Origin: an uncultured Bacteroidales bacterium
GTDB lineage: Bacteria; Bacteroidota; Bacteroidia; Bacteroidales; UBA932
Assembly (NCBI GenBank): GCA_944323825.1
Contig: CALUTY010000009.1
Coordinates: 1-64,000, forward strand
Reading direction: 5' to 3'
Length of the DNA: 64,000 bases
Positions 35,426-44,005 of this stretch are shown here, in pieces (position 1 is the stretch's first letter; every line of letters begins with the position of its first letter). A program made the position numbers and the translations under genes. The notes beneath the pieces are model-generated. The model was not told where the DNA came from and made no database searches. It saw only the letters and a list, made by a program, of their open reading frames with translations.

Positions 35426-37387
35426 ATGAACTTAAAGGAAACTGACCTGAAAATGCCGCTCTGCGCAACGCTGGCGGCCATTTCTGTCATGTCTGCGGTC
35501 TCTTGCGTAAATGAGGAATACGACCTGAACAAGGACATAGACACGACAATCAACATCAACGGTGACATCAGCGCGCCGCTCGGCAGCACGGAAGCCATAA
35601 TGATCGGGGATTTTCTTGCCATAGACGAGGAAAATTCCGTACTGGTGGCTGATCCGCAGACTGGTGACTACTCCCTGCATGTGGAGGCGGAAGAGCCTAT
35701 CAGTCAGAAAATCAATATAGACAGGGTCAACTTGAATCCTGATGAACTCATCATGGACGGAGGCTTTTCGGTGAAAGTAGATGTGAAGAGCCTTGTCGAA
35801 GGTGCTTATGAAGGAATTCTCAATGAAGACACAGATGTGTCACATGTCATAATTGAAGATGCAGACCTTCTGTCTGGCAAATCGGAGACTACTGAAATAA
35901 ATATCAATGAGGATGTCAGCGGGATGACAACTACCGTGAAGGCCCTCGGCACGGTCTATCTGGATACGCCGATTGAACTCAACATCAGCATGACCTCAGG
36001 AAAGGTGACGGTCAAATCAGGAATGACACTGAATTTCCCGGAATATGTCAGGCTTGAACTTTCAGGTGACTATAATTTCTGTTCTATACAGAATGGACAT
36101 ACGCTTAAGTTTGACAGAGATGTGGAAGTCAGGACAGAAGGGCTGGTCTTAAACATGAACATGACCGAAATATATCTCGACAGGCTTCATGAAGCCGAAC
36201 CGGACCAAGGTCTTGTAAATGATCGTATTGTTGTAAATCAGGATATTACCGTTTCCGGACTGGTAATCGATGCATATGCTAAGGACTTCGGAGAGACATA
36301 TGGCGATATGCCGGATGAACTTGGCCTGGACATAACAATGAATGTTACCGGGATGGATATAAAAGGCGGGACGGCAGTGATCGAGCCGGACATAACTGTC
36401 GATGACCAGACCATTCCTGTCGGAGAAATGCCGGAATTCCTGACCGGTGAAGACATTGTGCTGGACATTTACAACCCGTACATCGTCCTTGATGTCACCA
36501 ATACATCTCCGGTGCAGATACTGTTCACCGCCAAGCTTGACGGAGTGAATGCTGAGGGCGCTTCTTTGCTGGACATGGGGCCGATCATCGTGGGGTCACA
36601 CGATTCTGATGACCCTGCCGCCATTCTGCTGGAGCAAGGAACTTCCAGGATGTACCTTTCGGCAAGGAGCATGGATGTTTCCGGAGAACCGGGTGCAAAG
36701 AATGTCGTGATAGACAGGCTGGCGGACATAGTGAAGACCATACCGTATGAAATCAGACTTACGGAAGTGACTGCGGATGTGCCTCTTGCCGGAAATGCAA
36801 CTGACGGATACAAGGAAAGCGACTATATCGAGTTCTCATTCCCTGATGACGGCACTTCAGGACTTGAATATGACTTCAGTGTTGACTACAGCGTGGATGT
36901 TCCCCTTGCATTCGGTGAGAATCTGAAGTTGACTTATCCGTATGACATCACCGGGCTGAATGACACTCTCAACCCTGATTCATCAGAAGAAGGGACCGAT
37001 GACAACGGGATGACGATCCGCCTTGAACAGGCTCAGATAAAGATGACCTTTGTCAATGCGATTCCTCTCAATATGGAAGTGACGGCCTCCCCTATCGATG
37101 TTGACGGGAAAGTCATTTCTGACCCGTCCCTGAGCGTGGAGCTCAAGGCAGCCGACGGAAGTCAGGCCACGGTTGCAGCCGGTGCCATCGGAAGCGAGTC
37201 TTTGTGTCCTACTGTAATAAATGTGACGGCTGATGCCGAATCCCTGAAAAAGCTTGACGGCTTCAGACTCAACATCACCGGTACATCAGATTTGTCATAC
37301 ATCAATGTGCCTCTCAATTCCGGCCAGTATGTAAGGATTACCGACATGTCGGTGAGGATAAACGGCGGGGTGGACATGCAACTGTAA
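35426..37387 (+). CDS. Large surface or periplasmic lipoprotein of unknown function
   Basis: Protein of 653 residues from ATG 35426, in front of a lipoprotein signal with lipobox SAVSC, then VNEEYDLNKDIDTTI. The mature protein is acidic (many Asp/Glu) and beta-rich, and I cannot match it to a domain I know. Several repeated beta-sandwich-like segments with Ile/Val-Asp alternation suggest a modular surface protein. It starts at the promoter at 35359. The DUF5723 gene begins 15 bases after its stop, so the two are probably made together. The upstream reading frame to 35246 has no leader character. Confidence 0.7.
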   Translation: MNLKETDLKMPLCATLAAISVMSAVSCVNEEYDLNKDIDTTININGDISAPLGSTEAIMIGDFLAIDEENSVLVADPQTGDYSLHVEAEEPISQKINIDRVNLNPDELIMDGGFSVKVDVKSLVEGAYEGILNEDTDVSHVIIEDADLLSGKSETTEININEDVSGMTTTVKALGTVYLDTPIELNISMTSGKVTVKSGMTLNFPEYVRLELSGDYNFCSIQNGHTLKFDRDVEVRTEGLVLNMNMTEIYLDRLHEAEPDQGLVNDRIVVNQDITVSGLVIDAYAKDFGETYGDMPDELGLDITMNVTGMDIKGGTAVIEPDITVDDQTIPVGEMPEFLTGEDIVLDIYNPYIVLDVTNTSPVQILFTAKLDGVNAEGASLLDMGPIIVGSHDSDDPAAILLEQGTSRMYLSARSMDVSGEPGAKNVVIDRLADIVKTIPYEIRLTEVTADVPLAGNATDGYKESDYIEFSFPDDGTSGLEYDFSVDYSVDVPLAFGENLKLTYPYDITGLNDTLNPDSSEEGTDDNGMTIRLEQAQIKMTFVNAIPLNMEVTASPIDVDGKVISDPSLSVELKAADGSQATVAAGAIGSESLCPTVINVTADAESLKKLDGFRLNITGTSDLSYINVPLNSGQYVRITDMSVRINGGVDMQL

Positions 37388-37402
37388 ACTGATCTCAAAA
37401 CG

Positions 37403-38872
37403 ATGGATATGAAAAAAACATATATGGTTTTGCTGGGCATCATGCTCAGTGTCTCTGCCTTTGCGCAGAATTTCAATTCGGCATATTTCGCAGACGGCTA
37501 CAAATACAGGCACCGTCTCAACCCTGCATTTGCATCAACAAGAGGTTATTTCGGTCTTCCGGGGATCGGAGGGACATCTGTTTATGTGCAGAGCGACCTT
37601 GGAGTGAGCACATTGCTGTATCCGTACGGGGACGGGCTCACGACTTTCATGAACGCAAGCGTGAGTGCGGATGAGTTCCTCGGAAAGCTGAAAAAGAACA
37701 ATTATATAGGAGCAGACCTGTCTACAAACATCATTTCAGTGGGTGCGTGGGGGAAGAAAGGCTTTACTTCAGTGGAACTGAACCTGAAAGCCTCGGCATA
37801 TGCCAATCTACCCTATGACCTGTTTGATTTCATGAAAAATGCCGGTGCGAGACAGTCATACGATATAAGCAATCTCGGCGTGAGGACCAATGCGTATATG
37901 GAACTTGCCATAGGGCATTCCCATAACATCACAGAGCATCTCAACATAGGTGCCAAGGTCAAACTTCTGGTCGGGCTTGCAAACGCAAGGGCGCAGATTG
38001 ACAACATGAATCTTGTGATGAATGAAGACAGATGGGCAGTGACCGCTGACGGTTCCCTTTACGCATCGGTTCCGGGGCTTGAGATACCTACAAGGGCGGA
38101 ATCAGGAGCGGAAATCACAGGCAGCCAGAGTCCTGATGACCTTGACTTCAACAATATAGGCTTCGATACCGACAATCTTCTTTCAGACCTGTCTTCATCT
38201 CTCGGCTTCGGTGCGGCGATAGACCTCGGTGCAGAATACAGGTTCGGGGGAATTCTTGAAGGGCTGAATGTTTCCGCAGCCATTCTTGACTTGGGCTTCA
38301 TCTCCTGGGGCAGCGGCATCAGGGCTTCCACCGGGGAGAACGGATGGGAGTTTGACGGCTTCGACAATGTATCATTTGAGGAAGGCAGCGACCAGACAAT
38401 AGGGAACCAGTTCGAGTCTATGGGAGATGAACTTCTCAACATGATGAATTTCCACAAGGACGGTTCAGGCAAAGGCAACACGGAAATGCTGTCCTGCACG
38501 CTTAACCTCGGAGCTGAATACGAAATGCCATTCTACCGCAAGATGTCCGTGGGCTTCCTCTATTCTTCCCGGATAGCAGGGCCCTATTCCAAGAATGAAG
38601 GGAGATTCTCCCTTAACCTCACGCCTGCAAAGTGGTTCGGTCTTTCTGCAAGCTACGGCATATCGAATCTCGGCTCATCATTGGGAGGCATCATCAACTT
38701 CGACCTTCCGGGCTTCGGACTCTTTGTCGGGACAGATTATGCATTCTGGAATGTCACACCTCCGATTGACGGGCTCGGCATCGGTGTCCCTTACAACAAG
38801 CTGAGGCTTAACCTCAATTTCGGTCTTACCTTCAACATCAGCCGCTACCGTACTCTGGGCGACTGGAGATGA
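37403..38872 (+). CDS. DUF5723 family outer-membrane protein
   Basis: Protein of 489 residues with a signal peptide (MKKTYMVLLGIMLSVSAFA). The mature part is beta-strand-rich with alternating patterns (VYVQSDLGVSTLLYPYGDG, GAEYEMPFYRKMSVGFLYS) and ends in a terminal aromatic strand, as expected of an outer-membrane beta-barrel. It resembles DUF5723, a Bacteroidota family of unknown function. The start could equally be at 37409 (MKK). It lies 15 bases after the large lipoprotein gene. The nearby terminator at 38928 ends the unit. Confidence 0.78.
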   Translation: MDMKKTYMVLLGIMLSVSAFAQNFNSAYFADGYKYRHRLNPAFASTRGYFGLPGIGGTSVYVQSDLGVSTLLYPYGDGLTTFMNASVSADEFLGKLKKNNYIGADLSTNIISVGAWGKKGFTSVELNLKASAYANLPYDLFDFMKNAGARQSYDISNLGVRTNAYMELAIGHSHNITEHLNIGAKVKLLVGLANARAQIDNMNLVMNEDRWAVTADGSLYASVPGLEIPTRAESGAEITGSQSPDDLDFNNIGFDTDNLLSDLSSSLGFGAAIDLGAEYRFGGILEGLNVSAAILDLGFISWGSGIRASTGENGWEFDGFDNVSFEEGSDQTIGNQFESMGDELLNMMNFHKDGSGKGNTEMLSCTLNLGAEYEMPFYRKMSVGFLYSSRIAGPYSKNEGRFSLNLTPAKWFGLSASYGISNLGSSLGGIINFDLPGFGLFVGTDYAFWNVTPPIDGLGIGVPYNKLRLNLNFGLTFNISRYRTLGDWR

Positions 38873-38884
38873 CGGATGAAACAG

Positions 38885-38927
38885 ATTCCGGGTCAAGCCC
38901 GGAATGACCTTTGGTGATAATTATGCG
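38885..38927 (+). repeat. REP-like intergenic palindromic repeat, copy 1
   Basis: An 8-base palindrome ATTCCGGG-TCAAG-CCCGGAAT (38885-38905) is followed by GACCTTTGGTGATAATTATG. A near copy at 57939 shares about 36 of 40 positions, including the TTTGG and TAATTATGCG tail. It is non-coding and lies just before a terminator. Confidence 0.7.
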
Positions 38928-38966
38928 AAAATAAAGAGGATCCGGCATGCGGGTCCTCTTTATTTT
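38928..38966. terminator. Bidirectional terminator
   Basis: AAAATAAAGAGGA (38928-38940) pairs perfectly with TCCTCTTTATTTT (38954-38966), with a further GATCC/GGGTC stack inside. It separates the DUF5723 gene (+) and the convergent fprA (-). Confidence 0.88.
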
Positions 38967-39000
38967 TGTATTTTACTGCCGTCAGGCAGCGTTTTCCGCT

Positions 39001-40206
39001 TTATTGTTGCTTTGCCATCAGCTCAGCAACTGCGGCCATGTCACATTTTTCAGGAGTGTAGCCCTGCGGGAATGAAATCCCGTCTGAAATGAGTTCCATG
39101 TCCTGTTTCCTTGCCATTTCGTTGAGCAGCCGTACGCTTGCCCCGGCCCAGGTGAACGAGCCGAATGCAAAGAAGCGCCTGTTCTTCACAAGCCTTGCGC
39201 AGACCCCGTACATGAAATTGTAGGCCGGCGGGAAGATGTCATTGTTGTATGTAGGCGCACCTATGGCAATAGTGTCATATTTGAATACATCCCTGTAGGC
39301 GTAGGAAACATTTTCCGTGCAGAGATTGTGGAGCGAGCATTTCACTCCCCTCCTGGTGAGTTCCGCAGCAAGGGATTTTGCAGCCTGGGCGGTGTTCCCG
39401 TACATCGAGGCGTATGCGATGCACACTCCCCTTTCGGCCTCATACCTGCTGAGCCTGTCATAATATGCGACCACGTCTGCCACATGATTCTCCCATACCG
39501 GGCCGTGAGTGCTGCATATCCTCTTTATTTCAAGGCCGGAGAGCTTCTTCAGGGCAGCCTGCACCGTCTGTCCGTATTTTCCGACTATGTTGGAATAATA
39601 CCTTGTCATTTCATCCTTGAATTCCGCAAAGCAGTTCTCTGTCTTGTCCAGCCAGCCGCACAGACGGGCATCTGTATCGGCGATTCCTCCGTCCACTGCC
39701 CCGAATGTCCCGAAGGCATCTCCGGAGAAGAGAGTTTTCTCTTCAACGAAATATGTCACCATCGTTTCCGGCCAGTGCACCATAGGCGCCATGTAGAATG
39801 CCAGGGTGGAGTTCCCGAGACTCAGGGTGTCTCCTTCCTTTACCACATGTATGTTGTCCGTAACTCCGTAATAGCCACTTATCATCGGGACAGCCTTTGC
39901 ATTGGTGACTATCCTGATGTCCGGATATATTTCCCTTATCACTCCCAGAAGCGAGGAATGGTCAGGTTCCATGTGGTTCACCACCAGATAGTCTATCGGC
40001 CTGTCCCCTATCTGCTTCCTTATGTTGGACAGATATTCCGCACTGAAATCCGCCTCGGCTGTGTCTATCAGCGCCACCTTTTCATCGATGACGAGATATG
40101 AATTGTAGCTTACGCCGAACGGTAGCGGCCAAAGCCCTTCAAAGATGACCTTGTGATGGTCGTTTACCCCTACATATCTGATCTTTTCAGAAATTTTCCT
40201 GTTCAT
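39001..40206 (-). CDS. fprA: Flavodiiron protein (FprA family)
   Basis: A-type flavoprotein of 401 residues. The N-terminal metallo-beta-lactamase-like domain carries the diiron motif HMEPDH (H78, E80, D82, H83) and HGPVWE. The C-terminal flavodoxin domain starts around VCIAYASMYGNTAQAAKSLA, with the FMN-binding loop. These enzymes reduce O2 to water or NO to N2O and protect anaerobes. The start at 40206 is chosen over a TTG/ATG farther up, because the conserved part begins MNRKISEKIRYVGV. Confidence 0.93.
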   Translation of the reverse strand: MNRKISEKIRYVGVNDHHKVIFEGLWPLPFGVSYNSYLVIDEKVALIDTAEADFSAEYLSNIRKQIGDRPIDYLVVNHMEPDHSSLLGVIREIYPDIRIVTNAKAVPMISGYYGVTDNIHVVKEGDTLSLGNSTLAFYMAPMVHWPETMVTYFVEEKTLFSGDAFGTFGAVDGGIADTDARLCGWLDKTENCFAEFKDEMTRYYSNIVGKYGQTVQAALKKLSGLEIKRICSTHGPVWENHVADVVAYYDRLSRYEAERGVCIAYASMYGNTAQAAKSLAAELTRRGVKCSLHNLCTENVSYAYRDVFKYDTIAIGAPTYNNDIFPPAYNFMYGVCARLVKNRRFFAFGSFTWAGASVRLLNEMARKQDMELISDGISFPQGYTPEKCDMAAVAELMAKQQ

Positions 40207-40300
40207 GGCATCAATATTTTTATTCCTCAATTTTTCAACCGACAAATGTACATGATATTTTTGAAATTTCAATTTTCCTGCGCGGTCAAGTCAGTCCATA

Positions 40301-40927
40301 TCAGAAATTCAGGCCTATCCCGAAGGAAAGCGCATTTGCTGCGATGTCATTCCTGCGGAGGCGGCTGCCGGTGACCGGTGTGGACACGCCGCCGATGTCT
40401 TCCGTGATTTCCGGGTGAGAGAACAGCAGCTGCCAGGCAAGCATGAAATCAAGTTTCACGCTCCGGCTGAGGCTCACCCTGTAGCCTGCCCCGAGCTTTC
40501 CGAACGGAGAAAGGTCCCTTTCACTGAAGCTTCCTATACCGACACCTGCATCGGTGAAAGAAAACCATCTTCCTTTCAGCGGATTCTGGCCGTAGAACAC
40601 GGTCACACGGACTGAAGCGGGTACTGCCGTCTTGTTCCTGTATATTCCTGCAATGCCGACATATAGGGCGATGTTCACCCTCCTGCTTATGTTGCAGCCT
40701 ATATTTGCAATCAGCTGACCGTTGGTGCTTATGGAATGGTTGTAATCCTTTATGTTGACCCTGTAGCCTTCATCAGCTATGTAGTTGAAATGCCTCCAGG
40801 CGCCGAAATTCAGCATAAAGTTTCCTTCCACCCCGAATGTCATCCTTGGGAATGGCCTGTCGGAGTTCCCGGCATGGAGAACCGGAACCGGCAAGAGAAG
40901 AATCATGAGCATAAGCAATTTTTTCAT
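40301..40927 (-). CDS. Putative outer-membrane beta-barrel protein
   Basis: Protein of 208 residues with a signal peptide (MKKLLMLMILLLPVPVLHA). Predicted amphipathic strands follow, with typical barrel sequence (VNIALYVGIAGIYRNK, GAGYRVSLSRSVKLDFMLAWQLLF) and a terminal strand SFGIGLNF ending in Phe. The length and pattern suit a small eight-strand barrel. No ligand is known. It lies 5 bases after a similar protein, probably in one operon. Confidence 0.65.
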   Translation of the reverse strand: MKKLLMLMILLLPVPVLHAGNSDRPFPRMTFGVEGNFMLNFGAWRHFNYIADEGYRVNIKDYNHSISTNGQLIANIGCNISRRVNIALYVGIAGIYRNKTAVPASVRVTVFYGQNPLKGRWFSFTDAGVGIGSFSERDLSPFGKLGAGYRVSLSRSVKLDFMLAWQLLFSHPEITEDIGGVSTPVTGSRLRRNDIAANALSFGIGLNF

Positions 40928-40932
40928 GGCGG

Positions 40933-41475
40933 TCAGAATCTGTATCTTATTCCCAATTTCGGGGAAATTATGTGCAGCAGCCCGTTGGTGTACATGTCCA
41001 TGGCCGTATTCCCTTCCTCCCTGGCCACATGGGCAGCGAAAGAAGGCGTGAGCCCTATGGAAATGCAGACCGGGATGTCAAAGTTGAATTCCGCCCCTAT
41101 GTCGGCGCAGAGCCCTGCCATCAGGCCGTAGCCTTCGCTTCCCCGGTCCATGACATAGCCTGCAGTGAATCCGGGGCCCGCATACCAGTTTAGCGTGAAG
41201 TTCTCATGTTCCGATGATGCGAATATGAAGTCTTTCACATAGCTGAACCTGACACCTGGAGTGCGGCTTTCTCCTGAAAGCACCTGATAGAGATCCATTT
41301 CCAGAGAAATGTTGTGAAAAGTGCTCCGGGACGCATTCTGCTGCCAGTTGATGCTGATTCCGGTAAAGGCAAACCCGGCACCGGCTGATTTCGGACCTGC
41401 CGCAGCCGCCGGCACTCCTCCACCTGCGGATAATAGGGCCAGAACCGGCAATATGTACATGATATGCTTTCCCAT
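40933..41475 (-). CDS. Putative outer-membrane beta-barrel protein
   Basis: Protein of 180 residues with a signal peptide (MGKHIMYILPVLALLSAGG, then GVPAAAAG). The mature sequence is Gly/aromatic-rich (GAGFAFTGISINWQQNA, NWYAGPGFTAGYVMDRG) and ends LGIRYRF, as outer-membrane barrels do. It looks related in design to its 40301 neighbour, though the sequences differ. The function is unknown. Confidence 0.62.
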   Translation of the reverse strand: MGKHIMYILPVLALLSAGGGVPAAAAGPKSAGAGFAFTGISINWQQNASRSTFHNISLEMDLYQVLSGESRTPGVRFSYVKDFIFASSEHENFTLNWYAGPGFTAGYVMDRGSEGYGLMAGLCADIGAEFNFDIPVCISIGLTPSFAAHVAREEGNTAMDMYTNGLLHIISPKLGIRYRF

Positions 41476-41491
41476 TGCAGTCAGCCCGGCT

Positions 41492-42073
41492 TCAGCCGAT
41501 GTCCATCTGAAGATGCTTCATCTTCTCTCCGAAAAAGTCCTTGTAGCCGGCAAATCTGAAGCCGAGCCTGAGGTATAGCGCCTCCGCCTTGGGCTTTTCC
41601 ACATCAACGATCAGTCCGACCTTGCTGAAGCCTGCCTGCCTTGCCCTTTCGGTCATTGCTCCGAACAGTTTTGAACCTATTCCCATCGACCTCATGTCAG
41701 GCCTGACTCCTATGGAGTCGAAGTAGAACTCTCCGGCACCGGTTTCCCTGACTGCCCCGAAATCAGACTCCGAGTCCGGGAACCTTCTCGCAAAGTCCTC
41801 AAGTATCGGGCGTTTCAATGCATCGTAGTCGGCTCCGTCATAGCCGTTCATCGCACCTGCAATCACATTGCCCACTTCGGCGACCATCGTGTTCCTGTAG
41901 CTGTAGAGCGTGTCTTCAGCCTGCACATAGCCGCTGATGATTTCCGCAAACTTGTCCTCGTCCAGTTCAGGACTCATCGCCAGGAACGAATCCATCGGCC
42001 AGGCCATCATGAACAGCCTTGCCACTGCATCGGCATCTTCCTTGCGTGCCGGTCTTACGGTCACAATCTCCAT
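41492..42073 (-). CDS. GNAT-family N-acetyltransferase
   Basis: Acetyltransferase of 193 residues. The opening VRPARKEDADAVARLF is a standard GNAT start. The acetyl-CoA-binding motif A is visible as SIGVRPDMRSMGIGSKLFGA (R/Q-x-x-G-x-G/A), followed by AGFSKVGLIVD, and YLRLGFRFAGYKDFFGE closes the fold. The substrate cannot be told. It lies 16 bases after the outer-membrane protein and 6 bases after pyk. Confidence 0.82.
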   Translation of the reverse strand: MEIVTVRPARKEDADAVARLFMMAWPMDSFLAMSPELDEDKFAEIISGYVQAEDTLYSYRNTMVAEVGNVIAGAMNGYDGADYDALKRPILEDFARRFPDSESDFGAVRETGAGEFYFDSIGVRPDMRSMGIGSKLFGAMTERARQAGFSKVGLIVDVEKPKAEALYLRLGFRFAGYKDFFGEKMKHLQMDIG

Positions 42074-42079
42074 ATCGTA

Positions 42080-43483
42080 CTAAACATATTTGAATTCCAT
42101 GTAGGTGGCGCCGAGCTCTTCCTTGAAGCTCCCTCCGATGAAGGCCACAAGGTCGCCCTTGGCGATCTTCCCGTCTTCAAGAAGAAGCTCTATCGAATTG
42201 CGCACAAAACCTTCCTTGCTCTCCTGGATATCGAACTTGTATGCATAGATGTCGTATGTGAGGGCGAGCTCCCTCATCGTATATGCATTGTAGCACATGG
42301 CATATATCGGAACCTTGGGTCTGAACTCGGCAAGGTACCTCCCCGTGCGGCCGGTCCATGTGTCGAAGATGATGGCTTTCACCGGCAGGTCCTTGGTGGA
42401 TTCCACGAGGCTCTTTGCGAGTACTGCTGCAATCGGTTTCAATGCCTTGTCGAGATTGAGTTCCAGGGATATGTCGATTGACTTCTCGGCCTCCAGGGCG
42501 ATGTTGCACATCGTCTTTACCGCCTCCACCGGGTATTTCCCGTTGGCGGTTTCTCCGCTCAGCATGATTGCGTCCGTGCTCTGGAAGATTGCATTGGCGA
42601 CATCAGTCACCTCAGCCCTTGTAGGGCGTGGGTTTTCTATCATGCTGTGGAGCATCTGAGTCGCTATGATGACAGGCTTCTTGCGCAGACGGCATGTGTG
42701 TGTTATCTGCTTCTGCAGCAGCGGTATCCGTTCAGCCGGTATCTCCACTCCGAGATCCCCTCTCGCCACCATCACGCCGTAGCAGTAGGACAGGATATCG
42801 TAGAGGTTGTCTATCCCCTGCTGGTTCTCTATCTTTGATATTATCTTCAGATGACTGTTGCGGGAGTCGAGAATTTCCTGTATTTCAGTAAGGTCATCCT
42901 TGCTGCGCACGAATGAATGGGCAATGAAGTCGATGTCGGCATCGATGGCCCAGTTGATGAACTTGCGGTCCTTTTCGCTGAGAGCCGGCAGCGAAATGTG
43001 CACATTGGGCACATTCACGCTTTTCTTTCCCTTTATGACACCACTGTTCTGCACTTCGCACAGCAGCTTTCCGTCGTCCTTTCCGGTGACGAACAGGTCG
43101 ATAGCACCGTCGTCTATCAGCACATGCGCCCCGACAGGCACATCATTCACAAAACCTTCGTAAGTCGTATAGAGCACATTCTTCGTGCTCACCATCCCGG
43201 GACCGTTGTGTACCTCTATCCAGTCCCCGTCGTTGACTTCGTATCCGTCCGGGTCTTCAGTCGGAGTCAGCCGCACCTCAGGCCCTTTCGTGTCAATCAG
43301 GATCGCTATCTTGTCAGACACTTTCCTCACATTGTCCACTATCTTCTGGGCACCTTCGAGCGATGCATGTGCGGAATTTATCCTCACGACATTCATGCCG
43401 CTTTCATAAAGCTTCTGGATGAATTCGACATCGCACCTGAAGTCGGAAATCGTGCATATTATCTTGGTCTTCTTTGCTGGCAT
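42080..43483 (-). CDS. pyk: Pyruvate kinase
   Basis: Glycolytic enzyme that makes pyruvate and ATP from phosphoenolpyruvate, 467 residues. The N-terminal barrel starts KTKIICTISDF and has GMNVVRINSAHAS and IAILIDTKGPEVRL. The signature MVARGDLGVEIP follows, and MLSGETANGKYPVEAV is the usual conserved block. The C-terminal domain is present but slightly short. The start at 43483 (MPAKKTK) gives the normal length; an upstream in-frame codon at 43531 sits in the leader. Confidence 0.96.
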   Translation of the reverse strand: MPAKKTKIICTISDFRCDVEFIQKLYESGMNVVRINSAHASLEGAQKIVDNVRKVSDKIAILIDTKGPEVRLTPTEDPDGYEVNDGDWIEVHNGPGMVSTKNVLYTTYEGFVNDVPVGAHVLIDDGAIDLFVTGKDDGKLLCEVQNSGVIKGKKSVNVPNVHISLPALSEKDRKFINWAIDADIDFIAHSFVRSKDDLTEIQEILDSRNSHLKIISKIENQQGIDNLYDILSYCYGVMVARGDLGVEIPAERIPLLQKQITHTCRLRKKPVIIATQMLHSMIENPRPTRAEVTDVANAIFQSTDAIMLSGETANGKYPVEAVKTMCNIALEAEKSIDISLELNLDKALKPIAAVLAKSLVESTKDLPVKAIIFDTWTGRTGRYLAEFRPKVPIYAMCYNAYTMRELALTYDIYAYKFDIQESKEGFVRNSIELLLEDGKIAKGDLVAFIGGSFKEELGATYMEFKYV

Positions 43484-43516
43484 TTTTCTCTTGTATTTTT
43501 GGGAGTGCGAAATTAG

Positions 43517-43547
43517 CAAAAATATTTGCATCCGTCAACACGCCAAG
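43517..43547 (-). promoter_or_regulatory. Putative promoter of pyk
   Basis: Minus strand CTTG (43544-43547), a 19-base spacer, then TATTTTTG (43517-43524). This is a perfect -7 and a three-of-four -33 box, 33 bases before the start codon. Confidence 0.6.
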
Positions 43548-43948
43548 GCTGCTCCATGCAGAATTCACGGGAGTCTGCTCCGATTGGTTACAATATGTCC
43601 CCAAAATGACAAAAAACCGGGGCGGAAGCAGGGGGATTTAACGGATGATCATTATATTGCATGAGACCTTTGAGATTGTCAGCGTCCGATTCATTTTGTC
43701 AGTGTTTAAATTATTGAATCTTAATGTTATATATTGATTTTCCGAATTTTTCGCAATTTTCCCGATTAATTATAACAAAAATGTTCTATTATTAAACCAT
43801 TTTGTTTTATTTATTGATATACATGATTCTATATTAAAATTTCATATAAAATGGAAAATTCTCCCTGATATTCATCCGAACCGCCGTTTTTTTGTATTTT
43901 TGGCCTGACGGCCATTTATACGGTTCACGCCTCGGCAATGCGAACTTG
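43548..43948. other. AT-rich intergenic region before rarA
   Basis: Non-coding DNA between the pyk promoter and the rarA promoter. It is AT-rich with no convincing gene; two short T-runs and an AACAAAAATGTT palindrome-like stretch are visible. No repeat copy of the CCGGGTC family is present. Confidence 0.5.
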
Positions 43949-43980
43949 TTTGCTTTGCTCTTGACTTCTGCGTATTTTTG
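43949..43980 (+). promoter_or_regulatory. Putative promoter of rarA
   Basis: TTTG (43949-43952), a 20-base spacer, then TATTTTTG (43973-43980), close to the Bacteroidota consensus. It ends 25 bases before the start codon. Confidence 0.65.
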
Positions 43981-44005
43981 CATCCTGACAAATAAAATCG
44001 GAGAA

